NCBI RefSeq assembly: GCF_022808645.1
Contig: NZ_JAKZKT010000030.1
Span: forward strand, 1-53,829
Source of the DNA: Bacillus litorisediminis
GTDB taxonomy: Bacteria > Bacillota > Bacilli > Bacillales > JC228
Direction of reading: 5' to 3'
Length of the DNA: 53,829 nt
Below the pieces are notes generated by a model. It searched no databases. It saw only the letters and a program-made list of their open reading frames with translations, and was not told the DNA's origin. A program made the position numbers and the translations under genes. Below, one piece after another: positions 45,099-53,462 of this stretch; within the stretch, counting starts at the first letter, position 1, and every line of letters starts with the position of its first letter.

Positions 45099-45881
45099 GC
45101 TGGGGATTTAAAAATCGCTTAAATAAAATTTTACCAAATGGAAGAGCAGTGATGCTCGCAATCGACCATGGATATTTTCTAGGTCCAATTACAGGACTTG
45201 AAAAGCCTGGTGAAACCGTAAAAGAGCTTCTGCCTTATACAGATTCCTTATATTTAACAAGAGGAACGCTCGCTGCTTGTATCCTAGAGGATGTAGAAAA
45301 GCCAATGGTTCTACGTGTATCAGGTGGACCAACCGTTTTAAACGATTTATCAAATGAAACGATTGTCACTTCTGTAAAAGAAGCCATCAGGCATAATGTA
45401 GTGGGCGTAGGGGTATCGGTTTTTGTTGGATCTAAAAATGAAACGCAGACTATTACCAATTTAGCACATGTTGTAACGGATGCCCATGATTATGGAATTC
45501 CAGTTCTAGGAATCACTGCAGTGGGTCATGAATTAGAAAAAAGAGATGCTAGATTTCTAGCCTTAGCATCCAGAGTTGTAGTGGAAACGGGTGCTGACAT
45601 TGTCAAAACCTATTACTGTGAGAATTATGAAAAGGTAACGAGTACATGTCCAGTCCCAATCGTAATCGCAGGGGGGCAAAGTTCGATACCATCCGCGAAA
45701 CCTCGAGATCACCTATAATGCCATGAACCAGGGAGCGGCAGGTGTGGATATGTGGCGCAACATTTGGCAATCTTCTCATCCTAGAGCGATGATTAAGGCG
45801 ATTCATGCGATTGTAAAAGAAGGGTTTACAGTCGATCAAGCTGTGGAATTGTATGAGTCTGGTACTAATGTTAAGGTATAA
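45095..45881 (+). pseudogene. LsrF-like class I aldolase/thiolase with two frameshifts
   Basis: The frame from ATG 45095 encodes a DeoC/LsrF-type TIM barrel (MLAIDHGYFLGPITGLE, LRVSGGPTVLND, catalytic Lys in ADIVKTYYCENY, PIVIAGG), until GCAGGGGGG at 45668-45676. Family-like sequence then continues as FDTIRET in a second frame and LEITYNAMNQGAAGVDMWRN to SGTNVKV (stop 45879-45881) in a third. Two single-base losses within about 30 bp, one in a G6 run, explain this. Restored length is about 262 residues. LsrF cleaves an AI-2 derivative; here the substrate is unknown. Confidence 0.82.
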
Positions 45882-45939
45882 GTAAAAACAGATAGATTAA
45901 AAACAACTATTAATTTTGAGCTGTAGGGTTCATTGTTTA

Positions 45940-46807
45940 TCAGTGGCCCTTGACCAATAGAAAGAACCAACTTGAAAGGAGATTTCGAGGCGGTTCATTC
46001 CTATTAGCGTTCTTCAAAAACTCAATCACCTCCACTTTCTCAATCCACTTTTCAGCTCCAGTCCCATCCGGATTCGCTTTCCAAAGATCCTTATCCCGAT
46101 CTATAATAGATGTTCCCCGAAACCAAACCAGCTTACCGATAGACTTTACATACTGAGGGCTATAGTCGCTATACCCTTTAGGAGGCTTCGTAATCTGAAG
46201 CTGCTGGTTAGACTCTAAATCAATCGAATAAAGGGCAGGTAATGGATGCTTGCTAAAATCATTGGTCCAGTCCTTCTCTTGTACGTGATGTGACAATGCG
46301 TTTATCCGTGATCTAATCAAAATCAAGTTCAGCGAGTTCCTCAGGTGTATACGTACCATACACTGGCATTTCCCGTATCTTTAAATCCTTGTTCTTAAAA
46401 CCAAACACAATCCGGCCCCCGCCTGCAATATCAGAAATGTTCAATATCCCTCCAGCATTAAAAGCAACCACATTTTTTTTGCGGTTACCAGGAAGGGGAA
46501 TACCCGTCTTGAAAAAATTCTTCTTTACACCGGTTTCAACCTCTATGAGCCAGATCTCAGTTTCTTGCCGGGTTTGTTGAGGGGAAGAAGGGGTTTCGGT
46601 CTGATATAATAGCCATTTGCCATCAGTGGACAACTTTGGAACATTGATTATATTTCCGGTGTCCGTTATTTGCTTAACATCTTCATTTTGCAGTAACCAG
46701 AGGTTTCCGTCTCTGATGAAGGCGGCTTTAAGATGTAATGCATTAGCAGAAAAGGGTATAACGAATAGGGTGAATATTTAACATGTGCAAGCTGCAATCC
46801 ACCTCAT
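45940..46807 (-). pseudogene. Decayed secreted TolB-like beta-propeller gene
   Basis: The frame from ATG 46807 gives a broken signal peptide: TAA at codon 10, followed in the same frame by IFTLFVIPFSANA. Propeller-type repeats follow (FIRDGNLWLLQNEDVKQITD, LSTDGKWLLYQTE, IWLIEVETG) and end at a TAG at 46315-46313. Family-like sequence continues past the stop (ITDKRIVTSRTRE) and then in another frame (KDWTNDFSKHPLPALYSIDL, LWKANPDGTGAEKW). Two stops and a frameshift mean it cannot be functional as one protein. The original gene resembled TolB/WD40-like export proteins. Confidence 0.7.
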
Positions 46808-47074
46808 GCTCTCAGCTCCAATATTTTCATTTCTAGTTGACTTCTATGTTTAAAGTGAATTAAAAGAGAACGTTTAGATATTAAAATTATTCAACAACAA
46901 ACTTTATCTTATGTACTCAATATCCTATGTAGTATCAAATATCCATGACGCAGGCAAATTCTACTTTCTACAAAACCAATTGACTCAGTGTATACTCTAT
47001 TTGCGAAGAGGCTTACTATCCGTTTTAATTTCTATTATGGTAAAATATGCAAAGGAGAATGATCTGGAGGTATT

Positions 47075-49609
47075 ATGATGTTCAAGAAGCTTTTTATGGA
47101 ATTAGCTACTATTAAAAGAGAGATATACACACTAAATGCGCAAAAACCAAATTGGATAACAAAAGTTGATAATGAAGGGTTATACGTAGAAACTAATTCA
47201 TCAAGGGACAAGTATTCTCGAGGAGAAAAAAAACTACCTTATTACTTTATATCATTTGATTATTTATTAGATGCTTGGGAAGAATTTATTTCTGTTAGAA
47301 ATGCTTCTAAAGATGATTTTATAAAAACCCAGGGTAGATCTTCATTTATTATGGCATTTTTTCATGAATTACCTTTTGTTGAAAAAGGTGAAATGAAAAA
47401 TAAAACTACAATAAAGCTTAAAGAATTTACAACAGATCAACTTCCAGAAGCAAATTTAGATCAGACTCTTAATTTACTAGATGAAATAATTAATAAAAAT
47501 CTAAATCCCAAAGAGATATCAAAAACGTATACTGAAGATAGCGTAAAAAGGCTCAAGTTAAGAGCTCGACAAGGTTTAAAAATTCTTGGATTTCTATCTG
47601 AAAACTATCAAGTTAATAATGAAATGATAAAAAAATATACTGAAATAGATAATAAATTTGAATTTCTGGCCAACCAAATAAAACAACAGCCATATTTAAA
47701 TGTGATGATTGATTTATTAGATGTCATCAATGAATTTAGCAAAGCAGAGAAACATTCTCTTCTTTCTAAAGTAGGAATGCTAATAGTTAAAAACTCATTA
47801 GGCGAAAACCTAATGGAAGAATCTGTCGCAAAATATCGGTCAAGAAATATTTTAAATTGGTTTATGGAAACAGGAATTGTAGATGAGGAGTGGAAATTAG
47901 TGATGGATGGGAAGCTGAGGAAATATTTGTTAAAGATCATGAATGAGTATATAGAAGCTAGGCAAGGTCCATTTTCTAACCATCCTCTAGGAACATTACT
48001 AAGGCATGAAATTCCTACTCTTATTAAGGATCTCCCTTTTATTAATGACAATTATGAGGTTACTGGTTCCTCCGGTAAAGGTAATTGGACTACTGTTCCG
48101 TGGATAGCAGTTATGAATAAACAAATTACAACATCAACTCAAAGAGGTTATTATATAGTCTATTTGTTTAGCGATGACATGAAGAGGTTATACTTAACTT
48201 TTGCTCAAGGAGTAACAGAAACTCCAAAAGATGAAATGGTAAGAATTAATGAAGAGATACGTTCCTCTATCAAAATGAGTTCAAAAGTTTTTAAGGATAA
48301 CAACCTTGACTTAGGAATTACAAAAAAGGCAAGGAACTACACAGAATCTGTTGCTGTATACATTCCATATCATTTAGAAAATTTCCCTTCAGAAGATCAG
48401 CTTATAAAGGATTTAGAAGAAATGATTATGTACTATGAAGAGTACATATCAAAGAAGAATTATTCACCTAATTCCAGAGCAAGTATAGTAGTTGAGGGTG
48501 CACAAAAGATACTACCAATAAAAGAAATAATATCCCATATTGATTCTTATATTGCTAGTAAAGGTTTTTACTATGAAACAGAAGAAGTTCAAAATATATA
48601 CCTTTCAATTCGGACTAAACCTTTTGTTATTTTATCGGGAATATCAGGTACTGGTAAGACAATGGTAGTAAAATGGTTAGCAGAAAGTGTTGGAGCTACA
48701 AAGGAAAATGGACAATTTACATTAATACCTGTTCGGCCAGATTGGAATGATGGATCTGATTTATTAGGATACAAAGATATTAAAGGTGACTTTGTGGAGG
48801 GCCCATTAACTTCAGTCATTAGAAAAGCCCAAAATAATAAGGACAAGCCATATTTTGTTGTACTTGATGAGATGAACCTTGCAAGAGTAGAGTATTATTT
48901 TAGTGATGTATTAAGTGTAATGGAAAGCAGAGAGTTAACTGAGAACGGGTTACAAACATTACCGTTAATTAAAGAGGAAGTAGCTGGTGAAAATATCTAT
49001 TTTCCAGATAATGTTTATATTATCGGTACTGTAAATATGGACGAAACAACCTATCCTTTCAGTAAAAAGGTATTAGATCGTGCCAATACAATTGAATTTA
49101 ATAATGTTAACCTAGAATATCTTGCATTTTTATATCAGCAGTCTAATGTGGAGCCAGTTCATATTCATAATCAATCTTTTATAAGCAATTATGTTCATCT
49201 TAAAGATGTATTTAGATTTCATGCAGATATAGTTGAAAGAGCAAATCAAGAATTAGTAAAAATAAATAGTATCCTTAAACCGCTCGGTTCACATGTGGGG
49301 TATCGAGTTCGTGATGAAATTTGCTTTTATTTAGCTTATAACGATCAAGGAAATCTTATGAGTTTTGAACGGGCATTGGATAGATGTATATTACAAAAGA
49401 TTCTTCCACGCATTTCTGGAAGTGATTATAGGGTTGAACGTGTATTAGTCGAGCTTTACAGATTATTTACAAATAAAGACCTTCCTATTGACCTAGATTT
49501 AGTTAACGATGAAATAAAACTATCGAAATATCCGAAAAGTACCATTAAAGTTGTGGAAATGCTCAGGAGGTTAAAAGATGATAGTTTTACCTCATTCTGG
49601 ATTAGCTAA
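47075..49609 (+). CDS. McrB-like AAA+ GTPase with MrcB_N (DUF3578) domain
   Basis: 844 residues. The N-terminal 300 residues are helical and of no family I recognise. Then comes an MrcB_N/DUF3578-like domain (about 305-480: TVPWIAVMNKQITTSTQRGY, YYIVYLFSDDM, LYLTFAQGV). An AAA_5 McrB-type motor follows: Walker A GISGTGKT (Lys528), WNDGSDLLGY, Walker B VVLDEMN (Asp598, Glu599), and GTVNMDETT at about 650 in the McrB GTP-specificity position. It likely drives the nuclease encoded next, with which it overlaps by 32 bp. GGAGG precedes ATG ATG (47075 or 47078). AT-rich compared with neighbours, suggesting transfer. Probable type IV-like defence against modified DNA. Confidence 0.88.
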   Translation: MMFKKLFMELATIKREIYTLNAQKPNWITKVDNEGLYVETNSSRDKYSRGEKKLPYYFISFDYLLDAWEEFISVRNASKDDFIKTQGRSSFIMAFFHELPFVEKGEMKNKTTIKLKEFTTDQLPEANLDQTLNLLDEIINKNLNPKEISKTYTEDSVKRLKLRARQGLKILGFLSENYQVNNEMIKKYTEIDNKFEFLANQIKQQPYLNVMIDLLDVINEFSKAEKHSLLSKVGMLIVKNSLGENLMEESVAKYRSRNILNWFMETGIVDEEWKLVMDGKLRKYLLKIMNEYIEARQGPFSNHPLGTLLRHEIPTLIKDLPFINDNYEVTGSSGKGNWTTVPWIAVMNKQITTSTQRGYYIVYLFSDDMKRLYLTFAQGVTETPKDEMVRINEEIRSSIKMSSKVFKDNNLDLGITKKARNYTESVAVYIPYHLENFPSEDQLIKDLEEMIMYYEEYISKKNYSPNSRASIVVEGAQKILPIKEIISHIDSYIASKGFYYETEEVQNIYLSIRTKPFVILSGISGTGKTMVVKWLAESVGATKENGQFTLIPVRPDWNDGSDLLGYKDIKGDFVEGPLTSVIRKAQNNKDKPYFVVLDEMNLARVEYYFSDVLSVMESRELTENGLQTLPLIKEEVAGENIYFPDNVYIIGTVNMDETTYPFSKKVLDRANTIEFNNVNLEYLAFLYQQSNVEPVHIHNQSFISNYVHLKDVFRFHADIVERANQELVKINSILKPLGSHVGYRVRDEICFYLAYNDQGNLMSFERALDRCILQKILPRISGSDYRVERVLVELYRLFTNKDLPIDLDLVNDEIKLSKYPKSTIKVVEMLRRLKDDSFTSFWIS

Positions 49610-52046
49610 AGAAGAAATTGAACTTGTTAATATAGAAACATCTGATTTCTCTCTAATTATTAAAGGAAAACCTTTTCATGAGAGATATTTAGGCTTACAA
49701 GAGTATAGGAAGTTAGATTTCCATGATGTAATGTATTTTAAAGTAATTGGTGAAAAAATAGAAAATGTTAAAGTATTTGACATCAATAATATGGAACTAA
49801 ATGAAAAATACAGTGAACTACGGCCAATATTCTTTGAAAATGGTACATATCAGATTATTGTATCTCCCAAAGGAGATAAAGACTTGTCATTTTATCATGA
49901 GCACCCACTTTTAAGAAATGCAGTAGGTAGAGTAAGTATTGGAAAGTCGTATGTTCTTTTGGGGAATTTACACTTCCAAAATGAAATTGGTTATTCCACT
50001 TTTGAGATTATGGAAAAGGAAAATGCATTATTAAAGGTTACGATTGAAATTTTCCCTACAAAGCTTGACTATAAAGAAGATTATAAAAAACTTTTAGAAG
50101 AGGTAAATGATGAAATCTACAACTTAGCTTTTCATTTTCTAAAAAAAACATATCATAGTGCAACAACAAAACTAGAAGGGAACCCTTCTCCAGCTGAGTT
50201 TTTTCGATTAATATCTGTTTATTTTACTTCTTTTATTAATTCTATTGAACAAATTGAACGTCAGCCTCATCATAAGTTAGAAAAAAAATACGAAATGGTA
50301 AGAGGTGACCGGATGAAACATGTTGATTCTTATGGAAGGAATTTTCTGCATAAGAATCAACAACTATTTATAGAGGTTCAAAAGGGTATCCGAGTTGAGA
50401 AAAAAATATATATGCCTGTAAAGGGTATGTCTGTTAAAAAACAGATTACTTATGATACCCATGAGAACCGTTTTATAAAATGGATGATGTCTAGCCTATT
50501 AATAAAGCTTGAGGACCTATTAAAAAGATTAAATTATAATAAAAGATCAACTGAATTTGACGGGTATAATGATATTAAAGATCTTGTTCTGCAGATGAAA
50601 AATAAACTTGAATTCAAGATATTATTACCATTTTGGAGGAATTTACCTAGTTTAAATCAAACCTTTTCAAGTTTAGTTCTTCAATTAGCGGCAGGATACA
50701 GAGATGCTTATAAAATCTTTTTAACTGTCTCAAAAGGATTAACCTTACAAACTAACATTTTTAAAATGTCTGTAAAAGATGTAGCTACATTATACGAATA
50801 CTGGACATACCTTAAACTTGGTCAAATATTGAGTAAAAAGTATGAACTAATAAGTCAAGATATAATTAAAGTAAGTCGAGATGGTTTATATGTTAACCTT
50901 GAATCTAATCGACAAGCAACAAGAATATATAGACACCCAGTAACAAAAGAAAAGATTATACTTACTTACCAAAAGTATGAAGGAGACTTACCAACCATTT
51001 CACAAAGACCAGACACTATGTTAAGCCTTTGGAAAAAGGGTGTTAATTACTCTTTTAATTATGTTTTCGATGCAAAGTATAGAATTGATTTTGCGGCTGA
51101 AGGTAGTTATTACGGAAAAAAATATTTGAGTCCGGGGCCAATGGAGGAAGATATAAATACTATGCACCGATATAGAGATTCAATAGTTGCGGAAAATGGG
51201 GGACCATATGAGAGAACTGCTTTCGGTGCATACGTATTATTTCCATGGAATCAAGAACAACTTTATGAGAATCACAATTTTTATAAAAGTATAGGTAAAG
51301 TTAATATAGGCGGATTTCCATTTTTACCTAATGCTACAAGCATGGTTGAAAGATTTATTGAAAATTTAATTGAGAAGAGTCCTGAAGAAATACAAAAAGA
51401 AGGAATTCTACCAAAAGGGTCAATTGAAAATTGGAAGGAATCCATTGAAGAAAAAGTACTTGTAGGGGTGGTTTCCTCATTTGAGGTTTTTAAGTTTTCA
51501 ATTCAAAATTTAACCTATAAAATTCCTCATTCCCACCTAAAAAATGGTTGGCAGGAAGCTAAGTATGTTGCTTTATATTTATCAAAGGAAGTTGGATCAC
51601 AAAATGGTGTTGTTTGTTTTGGGAAAATCGTAAATGTATATTTTGAGGAGAAAATTGTTAATTTTAAGGTTGATATTTGGAGAAATTTAGATGAAACAAT
51701 AAAACCAGTTAACTATGGAATAGCATCGTATATGCTGACTACATTAAAAAATTTAAAAAATGCTCAGGAACTTCCAGAATTATTTATGAAATCTGAAGAA
51801 GAAAGATTGATATGGCAAATGTTAAGAAGAATTTCAGATAAAATTAAAATAGAATTAGATAAATCAATAATTGACGATGCTAAGCAAATTAAAAAGTACC
51901 AGATAAGGGGAATTGAAGTTTGTTTTCAACATAATAAGGAAATAATCGAATTAAAATCTTCAGATAAAATAACTACTATTACGGTAAATAATCTAATAAA
52001 TAATCCCTCTTATGTTTTTAAGTTGTTGTTGGCTCTATTAAATTAA
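49578..52046 (+). CDS. DUF2357 / PD-(D/E)XK nuclease, McrC-like partner
   Basis: 822 residues. The N-terminal part matches the DUF2357 layout (LLRNAVGRVSIG, KLEGNPSPAEFFRLISVYF, TYDTHENRFIKWMM). The following nuclease core (DUF524/PDDEXK_7) shows Asp479 in QRPDTML and Asp498-x-Lys500 in VFDAKYR, then the EEDINTMHRYRDSIV helix seen in McrC-like nucleases. The C-terminal 170 residues contain EAKYVALYLSKEVGSQNGVV and GKIVNVYFEEKIV, which look like a small PUA/ASCH-like beta domain, possibly reading modified bases (inference). AGGAGG eight bases before the ATG confirms the start inside the McrB-like gene. Tight coupling points to one complex. Confidence 0.85.
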   Translation: MIVLPHSGLAKEEIELVNIETSDFSLIIKGKPFHERYLGLQEYRKLDFHDVMYFKVIGEKIENVKVFDINNMELNEKYSELRPIFFENGTYQIIVSPKGDKDLSFYHEHPLLRNAVGRVSIGKSYVLLGNLHFQNEIGYSTFEIMEKENALLKVTIEIFPTKLDYKEDYKKLLEEVNDEIYNLAFHFLKKTYHSATTKLEGNPSPAEFFRLISVYFTSFINSIEQIERQPHHKLEKKYEMVRGDRMKHVDSYGRNFLHKNQQLFIEVQKGIRVEKKIYMPVKGMSVKKQITYDTHENRFIKWMMSSLLIKLEDLLKRLNYNKRSTEFDGYNDIKDLVLQMKNKLEFKILLPFWRNLPSLNQTFSSLVLQLAAGYRDAYKIFLTVSKGLTLQTNIFKMSVKDVATLYEYWTYLKLGQILSKKYELISQDIIKVSRDGLYVNLESNRQATRIYRHPVTKEKIILTYQKYEGDLPTISQRPDTMLSLWKKGVNYSFNYVFDAKYRIDFAAEGSYYGKKYLSPGPMEEDINTMHRYRDSIVAENGGPYERTAFGAYVLFPWNQEQLYENHNFYKSIGKVNIGGFPFLPNATSMVERFIENLIEKSPEEIQKEGILPKGSIENWKESIEEKVLVGVVSSFEVFKFSIQNLTYKIPHSHLKNGWQEAKYVALYLSKEVGSQNGVVCFGKIVNVYFEEKIVNFKVDIWRNLDETIKPVNYGIASYMLTTLKNLKNAQELPELFMKSEEERLIWQMLRRISDKIKIELDKSIIDDAKQIKKYQIRGIEVCFQHNKEIIELKSSDKITTITVNNLINNPSYVFKLLLALLN

Positions 52047-52056
52047 TTATTTTTTG

Positions 52057-52086
52057 CTTAACTCGTATGGGGGTTAAGTTTTTTTG
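52057..52086 (+). terminator. Terminator of the McrB-nuclease operon
   Basis: CTTAAC and GTTAAG pair around a 10-nt loop and run into seven T. Confidence 0.82.
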
Positions 52087-52152
52087 TATAAAAAATATGT
52101 CCCCTTCTCTGACTGGTTTTAATGAAAAATTCAACCTGATTATGTAATAAGG

Positions 52153-52535
52153 GGGGTTGCCGGAAGCGGGCAAACTTTGATTCTTCAGGACGAGCCAAAT
52201 TACTGGCAAAGGATCATTCCGATTGGAAAATTTTAATCTTATGCTTAAACATTTCCCTTGCTCGTAGTATTGAGCTAATGATAACTCATATGATGGAACA
52301 GCCGGAAAGCTTATTCGATTTTGATATTATGCTGTAGACTCTATTTGAAAGACAAATAATCATAATATTCCGGAATTTTCACTCTTGGTTAAAAAATGAT
52401 TTAAAAATTCATGAGAAAGAGATACCGGTAATTATCGAGAAGTGAAAATTGGGGAAGCTATTTTACATATGTATGACGCGATTTTAATCGATGAAGGCCA
52501 GGACTTCGATGCAGAGTGGTTCCAACTTACGGGTT
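52153..52535 (+). pseudogene. Fragments of a UvrD-like DNA helicase
   Basis: Three pieces in different frames read in order like the N half of a superfamily 1 helicase. These are the Walker A region GVAGSGQTLIL (52153-), then GRAKLLAKDHSDWKILILCL and NISLARSIELMITHMM ending at TAG 52335-52337, and finally YDAILIDEGQDFDAEWFQLT (Walker B, 52472-). The Walker A Lys is replaced by Gln. The sequence leaves the family abruptly near 52535. At least two frameshifts, a stop and a 3' deletion make it non-functional. Confidence 0.7.
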
Positions 52536-52829
52536 GATTTTTCAGAGATTCCAACAGATGAAGAGATTAAAAGTTTTGTTAACAAGCATGTAACTGCAAT
52601 GTCCTCCAAAGTGATTGAAGATATCAAAAACAACTGCAGTGACACTGTAGATGAATGGATTTTAAATAAATGGACTGTCGAGACCACAGAGCCATTTGAT
52701 TGGGATGACGAAAGCGACGTAGGAACAGAAGAATATTATCAAGCATATATTCACACTCTAAACAATGGTCATTTTCGTGAATTTTTCGAAGAGGCTTTCG
52801 AAAAGGTAACAGGTTTAAGTTTAAAATAA
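52491..52829 (+). CDS. Short acidic ORF joined to the helicase relic
   Basis: The frame is open from 52491, but its first ~14 codons lie over the helicase relic in a different frame. The plausible protein part begins near VDFSEIPTDEEIKSFVNKHV and ends EEAFEKVTGLSLK, about 97 residues, strongly acidic, with WTVETTEPFDWDDESDV. No convincing SD or start. Most likely the 3' remnant of another gene joined to the helicase by deletion; family unknown. Confidence 0.35.
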   Translation: MKARTSMQSGSNLRVDFSEIPTDEEIKSFVNKHVTAMSSKVIEDIKNNCSDTVDEWILNKWTVETTEPFDWDDESDVGTEEYYQAYIHTLNNGHFREFFEEAFEKVTGLSLK

Positions 52830-52864
52830 CTGAAAAACGATTTAAAAGTATAAGTGATTCAAGG

Positions 52865-52886
52865 GCGGATAGTTTCCGCTTTTTTT
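52865..52886 (+). terminator. Terminator after the acidic ORF
   Basis: GCGGA and TCCGC pair around a 5-nt loop, followed by seven T. Its presence supports the acidic ORF as the true 3' end of a gene. The next stretch, 52887-53219, holds no gene; it ends in a strong SD for the DUF2397-like stub and should contain that operon's promoter. Confidence 0.8.
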
Positions 52887-53219
52887 GTTTCTTTAGAAGT
52901 GTTTGTAAGCAGCAACACCAAGCTACCCCCTCTCGAAGACATGTATAAACTGTATTCTACTAATTAATAAGTCCCCTTGTAAAAAACTCTTTTAATTTTT
53001 TAACAAATTATTGCTTTGTTTTTTCAACATTGGAAAATTTTTGTATTTTAGATAAATTGCGAATGTAAATGGTTGGTAATAGTATAAAGAAGTAATATAA
53101 TTTTAGTAAGTAATTGATTTAACCGAGAAAAAAAGTGGTTTTAATATTAAGTGAACAAAAAAATATAAAAACACTTTTGAATGCGTTTACCGAAGCCTAA
53201 AGGAGAAGGAGGAGTTCCT

Positions 53220-53336
53220 TTGAGATATCAACTCGATATCGTAAACATGTTGAAATTCGCAACAACGGAAAATTCTTATAGATATAGACCGATAATTCGA
53301 TTTCTATATGAACTGTTTTTGTCAATATTAAATTGA
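53220..53336 (+). pseudogene. N-terminal stub resembling DUF2397 (JetA of Wadjet)
   Basis: A TTG at 53220 sits 5 nt after GGAGGAG and encodes MRYQLDIVNMLKFATTENSY then RYRPIIRFLYEL. The pattern LxFATTENSYRYRPIxRFxYE resembles the start of DUF2397/TIGR02677 proteins, the first component of a four-gene Wadjet cassette. After about 34 codons the frame enters the end of an IS21-family element and stops at 53334-53336. Strong translation signals show a real gene start cut off by the insertion. The assignment rests on a short match. Confidence 0.5.
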
Positions 53337-53402
53337 GCCAGAGTGATCACTTCAAAAGTGAGCCACTTAATAAATTCTAGCTTCCATTAGTGGGAGGAAC
53401 TG

Positions 53403-53449
53403 GGTGTTAGGGTGTCTTGCCCCGGGTAGGGGCAAGACACCCTAACACC
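53403..53449. terminator. Perfect 21-bp hairpin downstream of istB
   Basis: The arms 53403-53423 and 53429-53449 are fully complementary (GGTGTTAGGG...GCCCC) around GGGTA. It lies 13 bp past the istB stop. There is no T run; its strength could block transcription leaving or entering the element. Confidence 0.85.
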
Positions 53450-53462
53450 TCGCGCGCCCAGA

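Noticed and set aside
52491-52532. ATG at 52491 as a true start of the acidic protein.
   Set aside because: These codons are the out-of-frame copy of the helicase motif LIDEGQDFDAEWFQ, so the start is a by-product of the deletion joint.
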